This document shows, piece after piece, positions 32,709 to 44,088 of a stretch of DNA of 64,000 nucleotides. Source of the stretch: Trema orientale (lineage: Eukaryota; Streptophyta; Magnoliopsida; Rosales; Cannabaceae); assembly GCA_002914845.1 (NCBI GenBank), contig JXTC01000084.1:374952-438951 (forward strand), written 5' to 3'. The number at the start of each line of letters is the position of its first letter. The first letter of the stretch is position 1. The position numbers were made by a program, and so were the translations under genes. The notes under the pieces were generated by a model. It did no database searches. It was not told the origin of the DNA and was given only the letters and a program-made list of their open reading frames with translations.

Positions 32709-35700
32709 GTATGTCCTTACATTTATTTACATCTACAAATATGTATTAGTTTTGTTTTTCTTTTTTTTTTTTTTTTCTGCGTTTCAACTTAGCTTGGGTA
32801 CCGTTAAATTTCGTAATTTTATTGGAGTTTTCAGCTATATATTCCAAATAGATATATACACATATATATGTTTATGTACGAAGGAACGTAATTGATATGT
32901 ATTTCTGGTGATAGGATCTAAATGTTTCAAGAAGATTCATTAATTCCCTAAGAAAAGAGTGTATGGTCTCGATAACTCGAGGGTTATTGAAGTTTTATAC
33001 CAAAAAAAAAAAAGAGTAAAAAATTTGACCAGTGAATATGTATTAAGTGCTTGTGAAATTGTTTTGATCCACCAATTAATGATCTTATATATGAAAAGAA
33101 AAAGATGGAGTTATAATTTCTTTGACTGATGAGATCTTGATGCTTGATATCTTGAGTAATGACACTGCTTGAGCAAGGAAGTCTAGTTTTCTTTTGATTT
33201 TGGCTTCATGATGCTGCTGCTGCTGCTTCTTCTTCTTCTTTTTTTGTTTTTTGTTTCTTTTTTTTTTTAATGCAAATTACCTCTAGTTCGATGTTTATAG
33301 TTCAGTTGGGAAATTCTTTCAAAAAAAAAAAAAAAATCAGTTGGGAACTATATTAATTAATGGACTATTATTGTTATCACTTATAAACATGGAGCAAATC
33401 AGCAATATCTAATATTTTAAAGTTCATAGAAAGGAACAACATCGTTGGTGCTTGTCATATCGGACAATAAAAAAGTAGATAACAAATATGAAGTTTGAAG
33501 AAAGTGTTTCTGGGGCAGTAACATTTGGGGATAGCATGGACTGGGCCGTTAAGACCTAAATTTTGTTATTTTCCTTCTTTAGGAAAAAAAAAATTATATT
33601 TTGTTCATCTCTCTTTTTTTTTTTTTTTTTTTTGGGGAAAAGGTTATTCATCTCTTTATGATTACTCTATAATCTATTCTTAGACCTAAATCCTTGCATT
33701 ATGTTTTCTAAGAAAAAAGTCCAAATTTTCTGACTATTTTTTTTTTAGTCAATTCATATCTAACGAGTTATCGATAGACGTTGAATAAAAATAATAGTTA
33801 TATATAAAACTAATTAGAAAATTTTAAATTTTAAATAATGTGTTGCAGTTAAATGATTGAATCTGATTTTGGGAATAAAAATGTATAGCAAAATAAAATA
33901 TACATATATTATTTTTAAAAGATAATAAATAATAAGTTTGAACAATATGATTCTCGGCCAGTTACACTTGGGGAAAGCATGGACAGGCCCCTTTATGACC
34001 TAAATACTCTTTTTAGTATTTACAATAATACATTATTTATTAAATTTCTGTTTTTATATTATTTTTTGCAAAATAACTGTTTTTAGTAGATTAATTTTTA
34101 TATCAATTTTATTAGTAAATCAGTATGCATTAGTATATTAATTTTATATCAGTAGGTCAATTTTCTTTGGACTAATTAGTTCCTACCTTTTATGTTTTCT
34201 ACATACAAAAGTAATGTTATAAGGTACTTGTTCTGTTCGACAATGCCCACTAATAGAGTTATAGGACTTATCAAAATTTATATGTAGGTCTTTCATATGT
34301 TTAGCATGTGTGTTTGCTTAGCACAACATTTGTTTCCTTAAGGATTTCTCTTTTTGTGAAGAATCCGAATTCTTTGTCTAATTTTTTTTGTTAAAGATTT
34401 ATAAAATTATTCACAAATAATTCTAACTTGTATGTAATATTTGTTATCTATCAACTTATTGAACATAAATTCAGATTTGAGAATTAGATGGAGGATTTAA
34501 GTTATTAAGCAAAATGTATACTTATCTAGTAGTAAGCTTTCAATAATATTCCCTAATTAGCGCCAGATTGGATGCAAACAAAAGAAATAGGAAATTTGGT
34601 TTTATATGGTAAATTTTTAAAAAAAAAATTGAAAAATTCTGGATCTGTTTAGAATAATGCTACTTTTAAAACGATTTAGAAAAATATCTATATTTACCAA
34701 TTGATGGAGACTTGAAGTAACTAAATTAGTTACCTCAAGTAACTCAATTGGTTACCCAATTATTCCGATTAGTTATCTTTAGTACTTTTGAAAAATACCT
34801 AATTTTTGAAGAAAAAGTGGTATATTTTTATATATTTTTTAAAAATAGTAATTTTCAAATAAACTTTTAGGAAAATTATATTTTTCTTAATAATTCTGAG
34901 ATTTTTCAAATAATTCATACTATTCGGGATTTTTCAGTTTTTTGGACTTTAGGCCTGGATTTCTATAGGAAGCCTAATACAGTTTCTTTATTTGCATATA
35001 TTAAGTAACATGAATTGCAACAAAAATTGGATACAGAGGATGTAAGTTATTGCACAAGATGCTATACATGTATTAAGTTAGCTTCACTAATATTATTTTG
35101 GGCAAGATTTTGTGCGAGCAATTCATAGACAATTTCTTATTTTTACTTGAGCGGAACGAACACATTTAGGAGAAATTAGGCCGTACACAGCATTTCTGGA
35201 AAAGAATTTGAAAAATATAGTGAGTCAGCCTTTTTTTCAATTTCTGTACCGCTTTTTAAAATGGTTATTAGTTACTAGTTATCAGTTATCAGTTTTTTTA
35301 AAATTTTAAATGCCTTTCTGAGTATTAATTACCAGTGTTCGAAAACTGGTTACCGATTACTAGTTACTATTTTAAAAATAATATTTTTCTAAAAATTATG
35401 TAAACATGGTATTTTTTTAGAAAAAAATGTGCTACGGAGGATTGAGAAAAGCTGACCACTGTATTTTTGTAAATTCTTTTTTGTTTTGTACGTAAAAAGT
35501 CTTAGAAACCCATACATTTACTTTAACATTCGGTTTTGTGGCAGCAAATGAAATATGTGATAGATTCGGAAACACTGGCTTCCAAGCCAACATGATCACA
35601 TATCTTACCCAAGAGCTCAACTTGCCGCTGGTGAAGGCCTCCAACATCCTCACCAACTTTGACGGCACCACCAACTTCACGCCGATCATCGGTGCCCTCA

Positions 35701-38700
35701 TTGCCGACTCCTTTGCCGGCCGCTTTTGGACCATCACCATTGGCTCCATCATCTATGAACTGGTATATTGCTTCGTAATTATTGCTTGTGCGTATCATAT
35801 AATACAAGATTAAGATGATTAAAACTAGAGTACTTTTGCAAACGGCCGTTTTTAAAGACCATTTTAAAATGTGTCCATTTTTTTATTACTAAATAACCAT
35901 ATTTGTTTCAACTTTCAAACTGAATATACTCATGCGTTTTTCTACTACATGTATTGGTATTATTAATTTTATATTGCATATACATATAATTAGTAGAGTT
36001 CTCAATTATTATCTCATATTTTTAATACCAATATATATGACGTGTGTGAGTTGTCATTAATAAATTTGGTGCATTGGAATTTACCATACATAAATTTTAA
36101 CAATATTAACTAATTGAATAGTGATAACTCCCATACCATGACTGTTAGTATTGAAAAGTGTGGATAATAATTAGAGTTCCCAACATTATACTAAATTTGG
36201 TGTGTGTATATATATATTAGGAACTGAGTACAATAGGGATTATTTTTATTCTTAATTTATCCATATGGAAATCAATTTTGACATTTTAATTTCAATCTAA
36301 TGGTTACAATTAAATACGTTGAAACAAATTCTAATGTGAATTAAATGAGAGCATTTATTTTTACAATCATTAGATTGAAATCTAATGGTCAAAATTAAAT
36401 TCTCTATTAGTAGGGAATAAAAGAAATCCTTACTATATTGGCTCCCATATATATGTATATATACTAAAATTAAAATACTAAAAAAATAAGGACATCTTCT
36501 TAGCCAATATATATATAAGCAATATATATTTATAAGAGGAGATTATACATGTAAAAGAAATAATAGAATTTGATATTGCATTAATAATAAAATATAATAA
36601 TTAATACATATTCACAATGTGAAAACATAATAAATTTATAATATAACTGTCACGGCCGAAAGGACAAAGCGATGACATTTTAGTGATTTAGGTGAAAATA
36701 TATCAAGGTTTGATACAAGATATAACTTGAGGACATAACTTGCAAAATTCAAACAATTAACACACTCAAACATAGATATATGGGCCTATAATCCTTTACC
36801 AAATTCCACACTAAAGAAAATATTTCGTTAAACTTGTCCATTTTGAAAGCACCTTTATTAGATTATAAGAAAAATCTAGTTAATTCATTTAAATATTAAG
36901 TTAGCAAGTCCTTAAGTTAGTTGAGATAAATTATATGGGAAACAAGCCGAAATGTCTAAACCTAGTTTACAAATATTGGTCATAAATTAGAGTACTTGTA
37001 GTTTGAAAAATCAAGCTCTTAAAGAGCTTATAATGTCCGATTATATATTAAATCCTCAATTAATAGGAAAATCACCCCTAATTTAAATTTCACAAATTGA
37101 AATCATTCATTAGACATAATGGTTGAAAACTAAGTACTTAAGAGTTTAAAAATGTCTATTTATAATTTTTCAAAATGTACTCACAAGCGCAAAGCCTTAA
37201 TAATGGAGAAAAGTCCCTGATATATCCACTCAACAATAACATTAGACTTGGCTAAACAATTAAAAATCGAAAAGAAATCTAACAAGGTATACACACCAAC
37301 CACGGAATAGGAATAAGACTGTAAGCATAAACCAAGCGACTAGTCTAGCTAATAAGACATCTATCATGATCAAATAAATACTTGAAAAGGGAGGAAAGAG
37401 GAGGGGTATGCTCAAGAACTCAATAGGATACCCTATTATCTTTTAGGAAAACCACTTAGTTCTGAAAATAAATGCATACTTAGTTATTATTAAAAAATAA
37501 TTTATAAAACTTATGTATATCACAAACCAATATGTACCAAAAACAAAATTAAAATAGTATAATCAAAAATTTATTATCCAGAAACCATAATGAAAAGCCA
37601 TAGTGGGAAACTATAATCAAAACTGTAGTGAAAATACTATAATGCATATATCATAAATCAACCTATCCTATATCCTCACATCCTCTCATCACAAACCAGA
37701 ATAACTCGTACTACGTGTACTAAGTACTCTCTACCTGATACCTATCCCAGAAAACTGGAGGAACACTCATGTGTTTAATCCTACCGAACTAGAAGGACAC
37801 CAAATGCCTACACCTGCCGAGTGGGGGTAATCAAAGGGTCTTGCATGGGTTTACGGGCTCTCACTGAAGGCGAGAGTAAAGGGCACATATTTAATACCAC
37901 GATGTCTAAGATGGGCCTCATGTATGATCCTATGGTATATGCAAAATATATAAAGAGGTACAAATAATTATGCAATGAGTGAACATTCTAGACATGCTCT
38001 GATTTTCAATTAAAAACTATTCTGTGCTCTTAAGAATTCGGCAACATAACGGTTGTATTTTAACCAATCCAAAAAAATAAAACTTACACAAAACTATCTA
38101 GAGCAGTCCACAATGTCTCATAATATCACAATCTTTCAAAATAGTAGTTCAAAACAATTTGATTCAATATAATCTATAAGGTTCTAGAGTTTCACAACAA
38201 ATCCAATTTTTATCAAAAATCAAAGAAAATAAGGTAATTGGATCCCCTACCTCAGCAAGATAACTATAGGGAGCTATCAAGTACTCGTGGTATTGTTGGA
38301 CAATTGTTTGGAGGGTTCATAAGCGATTTTGATTCTCGGTTCACTCTCTTTAAATTATCACTTTTCCAATAGAGCCTTGAATGGCAATTCTAAGATCATG
38401 GTTGCATTTCTAGCACCTAAACTAGTAAGAATAGCTATATGGATTACTCAATTTGGTGTTGTACTGAAATGCGATCTATAGCATACAAAACTAGACAATT
38501 CTCGAGCTGTTCAAACTTGATTTGAGTGTCCGGCTACGACAACGACCAATATACATATGTCATTCTCATATTTTCACGAGTACATTCTAAGTATGACAAT
38601 TATTCGACGATCCAACAATCGGATTAAAATTTGACTATATGAAACTTAACACCCAAAACAACTCAATGTATTCAAATTCAAACGGAGCAAAATCAAGTTA

Positions 38701-39510
38701 CAAGACTCATACTACGTGAAAGCTCTTGTCGAGACAAAACCAAATGGCTCTGTCCCAAGCCTTAGGGTGGTAAGAGTTGATGGCGGCAGTGATTTGACTT
38801 CCAAAGCTCTTTTCCATCGTTGTTGGTGATCTAAGCTTCCTTCGATGACATAACTTCGACAGTTGAGCTTTCGAAGGGTGCTAAGTTGATCAAAGGTGGT
38901 GACCGCGCTCGAAAGTAGTCGGAGATGGCAGAAATGGGTTTGTTTGTCTAGGTTTGATAGACAAGAGAGAGAGAATGAGGGAGAAGTGAGAGAAAAAGAT
39001 GGGTTACTATTGAGTGCGTGTCTCACACTAAGTTGACACCTGATTTGCAACTTGGTACATGGTCCTCAAATCTTCACACTTTCACGTACCCTCAAAAATT
39101 GCTGAATGGTCCCCATTTTTACAAACTTCCTTCAATTTAGTCCTAGATCGAATTTAACCAATTCCACCAATGTTTAATCCAAAAATTAGCAAAAAGACCA
39201 ACTTTCCGTGTAAAAACATGGGTTTTGACAATAACAAGATCAAAACACAAATTTCTTAAGAATAATGTAAACGTTGAGAAAAATAAAGAAATGCAAACTG
39301 AGGCTTGTGTTTAACACAATTTCTTAAAACAGATTGACTGCTTCACCGCTAGTGCTTGAGGTTGATAAGCATATCTCCCTTAATAAGGGTTTGTATTAGA
39401 ATTTAGGACACTCCAAAATTTAAAAGATATAAATATCGTGAATTATTTAAATCTAAACTGATCACAAAAGTAGCGGCAACAACAACAACGACAACAATAA
39501 CAACAACAAC

Positions 39511-39548
<38 letters not shown>

Positions 39549-42510
39549 ACCCAGTAGCCCTAATTTACTTTTTGTCTCCGCACTCATCTTCCTAACACAT
39601 CTCTTAATAGAATTCAAAATTCAAAATTTCTTTTTCCACTCCATACAAATGTTCTTTCACTCCAAAACTGGAAACTCAAACTAAATGAAAATATATTCTC
39701 TTATCTATTTTTTTTTTTTTTAAAAAAAAACTATACCTCTTTTATCCTGATCTTTAGTTTTAAGCTATCTTGACAAAACTCGCTCTATAATGGATTTTTT
39801 ATTATATATATATATTTTAAAAGATTATATGAACTATTTATGAGAAATTGAAAGATTAAGCCATTATCAATAATCTTTTTCATTCTTTTCTTTTATTTTT
39901 GTTTTTTAAAAATAAATTTCTTTTCTCATGAAGAAGTTTAAATTCTTATTTGTTTTGGGCTTAGGAATTATGATTCTTATGTTATTGCTCCTGAACTGTA
40001 GACCTAAACTGAAGGGAAAAAAAAAAAAAAAAAAGAGGATGACTAGTTATTGAGAATCTAGTTATACAACTGTTCTCATAAAAAATGTTAAAGATGCTTA
40101 GCTATTTAATCTAGCTATAATTATAAAAGACTATTTAAACTATTTTTTTTTTAAAAAAAATCGAATGAGTTATTGAGAATCTAGTTGATCTCATAAAAAG
40201 TGTTAAAGATGCTAGCTATTTAATCTAGCTATAATTATAAAAGACTATTTGAACTATTTTTTTTATAAAAAAAAAAAAATCGAACTATTTTGATTTCTTA
40301 GACTTATATATGGTGTAATAAGTTGACCGAAATAATGAGTATTTAATAAGTTTATTTGAAAAGGTGTGAGAAGAAATAAAATTATAATGATATATGCATA
40401 TTCATGATATTTTATATAAAGGTACGTAAGTTTGTCATTAAATAAGGATAAAAAGAGGAGGGGAAAAAAAAAAAAAAAAAGTAACAGAGCCACCCGTTGG
40501 GATCCTGCTATGATGTAATCGCAAAGGCATAGCGCATAAATGTAATATTTCTCATCCCCATATTTTAATCCTTTTAATTTTAGCTTTATAGAAGCTAAAA
40601 AATTGTTGATTGTATGATAGGGGCTATTGATTGTCACCATATCAGCAGTATTCCCATCACTCCGCCCTCCACCATGTCCAACTCAAACCAACTGCGTGGA
40701 AGCCTCAGGCGCGCTATGGATCCTCTACGTCTCCCTCCTCCTCACCTCCATCGGCTCGGGCGGCATCCGGCCCAACGTCGTCACCTTTGCCGCCGACCAA
40801 TTCGACATGAGCAAGTCCGCCGTGGCCAAGCGCCGCTGGAACTTCTTCAATATCTACTACTTCTGCATGGGGCTGGCCACACTCACTGCCTTAACCGTCA
40901 TAGTTTACATCCAAGACAACGTCGGCTGGGGCTGGGGTCTCGGCATCCCCACTGTCTCCATGGCAATCTCAATCATCGCCTTCCTCGTCGGCTCGCCGCT
41001 TTACAAGAAGCTCAAACCTTTAGGTAGTCCACTAGTGAGACTGGCTCAGGTGGTTTTGGCCGCCGTGAAGAAGAGGAACGCGGTGGTACCGGCGGACCCC
41101 AAGCTCTTGTACGAGAATAAAGAGCTTGATGCTGATATTTGTTTGCATGAAAGGCTTCTACATTCGAATCAATTCAAGTAAGTAATCTATATTCAAATAA
41201 GACCAAATCCATCGTTTAATTACTACTTTATTTTTTGGCTTGGAATCTTATCAGTACTTATATTTGGAAATAATTAGATATGGTAATTAGTTAGCATAAA
41301 AATTAATAAACAATTTCTCTGAATTTTGGATGTAAAAGATCAGAACAAAACAAAAATATCTCTAATTGACATTATGCATCGTATCGTGTATTAATTGATT
41401 AGTGTTTAACATATGTGACCACTTTCTAACTTTCTTCTGTTCAAATATAAATATGGAAAGAAGTGTGTAATGCTCGAAAGCTGTATTAATATTGTAGACA
41501 CATGGTCCACATCAACATCAACTGAACTATATATTACACTGCTTTAAATTCTTTTATGTTAATTCAATAGGTTCTTAGACAGAGCAGCCATAGTAACCCC
41601 CGGCGACGAGGCAAAAGTTTCAACTACACGTCCAAACCTATGGAGACTATCTACGGTACACCGAGTGGAGGAGCTAAAATGCATCATCAGAATACTCCCC
41701 ATCTGGTCTGCCGGAATCCTACTCGTCACCGCTGAATCTCACCAGCACAGCTTCTTCATCCAACAAGGTCGAACCATGGACCGCCACATAGCCGGATCCT
41801 CCTTCCAGATCCCCCCGGGCAGCCTTCCTATCTTCGGCACCCTCACTATAATCATCGGACTCGTCCTCTACGAACGCCTCTTTGTCCCCTTAGCCCGCCG
41901 CCTAACCAAAAACCCCACTGGCATCACATGCCTTCAGAGGATGGGAATAGGGTTGGCCATCAACATTGTTTCCACCGTCGTCTGTGCCTTCGTTGAAGTG
42001 AAGCGGAAATCGGCCGCCGCCCGCCACAACTTGCTTGACAACCCTACGGCCATGATCCCCATAAGCGTGTTCTGGCTGGTGCCTCAGTATTGCCTCCACG
42101 GCCTCGCCGAGGTTTTCATGTCGGTCGGCCGCCTCGAGTTTCTCTACGATCAGGCGCCCGGGAGCATGAGAAGCACGGCGGTGTCGCTGAATTGGCTCAC
42201 TCTATCCCTCGGGAATTACGTCGGGACGTTGTTGGTTACTCTGCTTCATAAGTATACCGGAAGTGGGGATAAAAATTGGTTGCCTGACAGAAATCTCAAT
42301 CGGGGGAAATTGGAATATTATTACCTGCTCATAAGTGGAATTCAAGTTGTTAATTTGGTATACTACGTTGTTTGTGCTTCGCTTTATTCTCACAAGCCAA
42401 TGGAGGAGGTTAGTCATGAAATAAGTAGAGAAGGAGATGTTGAATTAGTTCCTAATGATAAGTCTGACGAGGAGATAGATGTGCTTGTACGTGGAAAAAG
42501 CAGAGTTTGA
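32600..42510 (+). CDS. NPF3.1: NPF3.1-type NRT1/PTR family transporter, copy 2 (four exons)
   Basis: Coding segments are 32600-32708, 35545-35762, 40621-41177 and 41571-42510, all GT-AG, giving 607 aa with no internal stop. It has the same 12-helix NPF architecture and intron phases as copy 1: ExxDR at 39-43, signature GALIADSFAGRFWTI at 86-100, GGIRP at 156-160, ADQFD with the usual Phe170, GLAEVF with its Glu, and NWLPDRNLNRG before TM12. By family knowledge the role is proton-coupled transport of nitrite/nitrate or related anions. Odd points: the TM10 motif reads QAPGSMRS, with Gly492 where copy 1 and most of the family have Glu; the TATA box is altered; a MITE sits 24 bp before exon 2; and a 2.58-kb solo LTR lies in intron 2. 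The C-tail is ten residues shorter than in copy 1. It could be functional, altered in function, or failing at the expression level. Confidence 0.92.
33461..33563 (+). repeat. Intron-1 conserved segment, copy 2 unit a
   Basis: It carries 'aaaaagtagata', 'acatttggggatagcatgg' and 'gttaagacctaaatttt'. It is equivalent to 8594-8694 in position and sequence. Confidence 0.75.
33915..34010 (+). repeat. Intron-1 conserved segment, copy 2 unit b
   Basis: This is the more divergent unit ('acacttggggaaagcatgg', 'gacctaaatact'), equivalent to 9321-9420. It lies 454 bp after unit a. Confidence 0.7.
34600..34985. mobile_element. Fold-back MITE-like repeat with GTTACC core, intron copy
   Basis: Same layout as 22445-22835: 'ttgaaaaattctgga' near the left, 'gttacctcaagtaact' and 'ggttaccca' in the middle, 'gggatttttcagtt' and 'ggatttctata' at the right. 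It lies between the two halves of a duplicated intron stretch. Confidence 0.55.
35169..35513. mobile_element. MITE 24 bp upstream of exon 2 of copy 2
   Basis: The 7-bp acattta flanks both sides (35162-35168, 35514-35520), and copy 1 has a single 'acattta' at this point, so the empty site is visible. The arms are inverted: 'gaatttgaaaaatatagtg.gtcagc' at the left and, read inverted, 'gaatttacaaaaatacagtggtcagc' at the right. Only 'ctttaacattcggttttgtggcag' remains between the element and the splice acceptor. Confidence 0.75.
35545..35762 (+). CDS. NPF3.1: NPF copy 2, exon 2
   Basis: Residues 37-109, with the same ExxDR motif as copy 1. Differences cluster in the second half (Leu65 for Val, Asp76 for Val, Phe81 for Leu, Ser103 for Ala, Leu109 for Met). 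Donor GAACTG|GTATAT, phase 0. Confidence 0.92.
36648..39230. mobile_element. Solo LTR, 2583 bp, in intron 2 of copy 2
   Basis: It begins TGTCACGGCC and ends ggTTTTGACA (TGTCA...TGACA). The 5-bp ataac lies at both sides (36643-36647, 39231-39235). No second LTR or internal coding region is present, which fits LTR-LTR recombination. A 112-codon - strand ORF (39050-38712) lies in a purine-rich leader-like part and has no recognised domain. The family is not known to me, and orientation is uncertain. Confidence 0.8.
39477..39545. repeat. (CAA)n/(AAT)n microsatellite
   Basis: A run of caa units with interruptions passes into about fourteen aat units. Confidence 0.9.
40045..40290. repeat. Tandem duplication, 123-bp period
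   Basis: Two units both begin 'agttattgagaatctagtt' and end in 'gactattt.aactattttttt' plus an A run. The units differ by a small deletion (tacaactgttc). Confidence 0.85.
40621..41177 (+). CDS. NPF3.1: NPF copy 2, exon 3
   Basis: Residues 110-294 plus two bases of codon 295. No length change relative to copy 1. Phe170 is kept in ADQFD. GC-rich with C/G-ending codons like copy 1. Donor TTCAA|GTAAGT, phase 2. Confidence 0.93.
41178..41570 (+). other. Intron 3 of NPF copy 2 (393 bp)
   Basis: A compact intron; its end ('taaattcttttatgttaattcaatag') resembles that of copy 1. Confidence 0.85.
41571..42510 (+). CDS. NPF3.1: NPF copy 2, exon 4
   Basis: Residues 295-607: TM7 to TM12 and the C-tail. 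Codon 492 is GGG (Gly) at 42160-42162 in place of GAG. The tail ends DEEIDVLVRGKSRV. Confidence 0.93.
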
Positions 42511-42527
42511 AATAATTTGTTTGGAAG

Positions 42528-42533
42528 AATAAA
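42528..42533 (+). terminator. Poly(A) signal of NPF copy 2
   Basis: AATAAA lies 18 bp after the stop, within 'gtttggaagaataaattg', a stretch also matched after copy 1 (with no exact AATAAA there). It is close to the stop, so a further downstream signal is possible. Confidence 0.45.
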
Positions 42534-42769
42534 TTGGCCCCTTGAATTTTGTTTTTCTTGTAAATAACATGTAATTTTTTTTCAAAATTAGTTTTTTTCT
42601 CACTTAATTTAGCTTTTTCTTTTTTAAATTTATAAAATTTTAAGTATGTCCTTCAAATTTTGAGTTACATCTTTCTATAATTAAACCACATTTGATTTTT
42701 ACCCTCTTTAGATTAAATTTCTACTGCTTGACGTGATAGGTGTATTACCATATACATATTGTATATTGC

Positions 42770-42846
42770 ATGGAAGGAGATCGGAGATCCTCTATCTTAT
42801 ATTTCATGTCCCGAATGGTTTGCTGCCACAAAACTGAATTAAGTTA
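42770..42846 (-). pseudogene. Inverted fragment resembling the intron 1/exon 2 junction
   Basis: Read on the - strand from about 42840, 'attcagttttgtggcagcaaa' matches the junction before exon 2 of both NPF genes (21 of 22 counting the flanks). After an 11-base insertion come 'atgaaatat' and 'gatag', as in exon 2. It may be a small scrap of a third copy, inverted; chance is not excluded. Confidence 0.35.
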
Positions 42847-43550
42847 ATGGAGTGATCTCTTCCCTCGGACTGAGATCTCAACAAAACAAAAACAATACAA
42901 AGAAAAAACGAATATTTAATTGCAATTATTGCACAGGATTGGAACTCGAGAGATTTGAAGATTTGATGACACACTAAATATCTTCAAAAAGAAATGAGTC
43001 CGATTTCTTAAAATCTTGTGTTACACACTATTTAAGCACCTGCTCGTAGAAGACATCAGCTCATTTGGAGCTGGTCGAATAGCGTGGGGCAAGGTGTAAC
43101 CATACTAGTCGAATAGCATAGAGCAATGTACGACCTCTATGTTTCCCAAAATATTCATCTAGACTTTTGGGATAAATCATGGTCAAATCTCACCTACCAA
43201 ACGAGATTTAACCTGTCGAATGTACAAAAAATAATATTTTAATGTAAAGAAACCCCAACTCTTACCTATAAATAGAAGAAAGCAAATCTTTTACTCAAAG
43301 AAATAATAGACTAGTGGACTTAGGATTCCTTGTTCGAAGGAGCGAATCACTTTAAAAATCTTTTATTCTAGTGTCTACTACTAATTTTCATCACTATCTT
43401 AATCCCATTGTTGGACCAATCTTTGGTGACAACAACTTGCATATACATTTATTTGTATTTTTTTTTCTCTACGAAAATATGACAAATGGGTGTTGAGTGT
43501 TGACTAACTTCCCAAAGAAAAAAAAAAAGAAACAGAAGAAAAAAACTAAA
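42847..43550. other. Unassigned DNA, possibly a decayed LTR
   Basis: A TATA-like 'cctataaatagaag' near 43265 and a following leader-like stretch suggest an LTR or SINE-like remnant. No edges found. Confidence 0.3.
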
Positions 43551-44088
43551 GGGTTAATTACAATAATAGCTTTTGAATTATATATGTTATACTATTTTCG
43601 CAATTTGGCTCTAATTTTGAATTATGCAATTGTTGCAACAACAGATTTTTTGTTACAAACTTCAAAATTTTAATAGAAATGAGTTATTTATAAATTGCAT
43701 ACAATTTGATAACTATGGCCTACAACAAGACTTCGAATTTTCAACTTAATTACATAGTAGACTATAAAGGATTATGCAATTATTGCAACAATTATTATTT
43801 TATCACAAATTGTTAAATTTTTAAAGGAAATGAGTCATGCACAAATTATACAGTTTAGTAACTATGGCCGAGAACGAGATTCTAACCCTCAGAACAAAAT
43901 AATAGCCAATCATACACTTTATACACGACCATCTTCAGTTAAACAGCTAAGAATTTATTACAAAATGAACATTGCTGTAATAGTCACATACTCCAGGGTA
44001 TTTTACTATGTAAATTAAAAGTTTGGAGGACAAAGTTATACAATAGCTATAATTCAGGGACCTCAGAGACCTTTATAATAATTAACCT
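43551..44088. mobile_element. MITE-like element, GGGTTAAT termini, copy 1
   Basis: It begins gggttaattacaataat and ends with the inverted form (attataaaggtctc... through taataattaacc). The interior has two related halves ('gcaattgttgcaac', 'aaatgagt.at', 'aactatggcc'). The same family is at 53069-53648. A 62-codon ORF inside is not meaningful. Confidence 0.6.

Larger units (their letters stand above)
32709..35544 (+). other. Intron 1 of NPF copy 2 (2836 bp)
   Basis: It shares much sequence with copy 1 intron 1 (including the twice-repeated 90-bp segment), but lacks the hAT MITE and instead has two fold-back insertions and a duplicated 160-bp stretch (34440-34585, 35000-35165). It also has (TGC)n(TTC)n near 33211-33240 and several poly-T runs. 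Confidence 0.8.
35763..40620 (+). other. Intron 2 of NPF copy 2 (4858 bp)
   Basis: It is more than twice the length of copy 1 intron 2, mainly through a 2.58-kb solo LTR. The last 120 bp ('gatcctgctatgat', 'aaggcatagcgca') are shared with copy 1. Confidence 0.85.

Noticed and set aside
38712-39050. 112-codon - strand ORF
   Set aside because: Lies inside the solo LTR, Ser/Leu-rich, no recognised domain.
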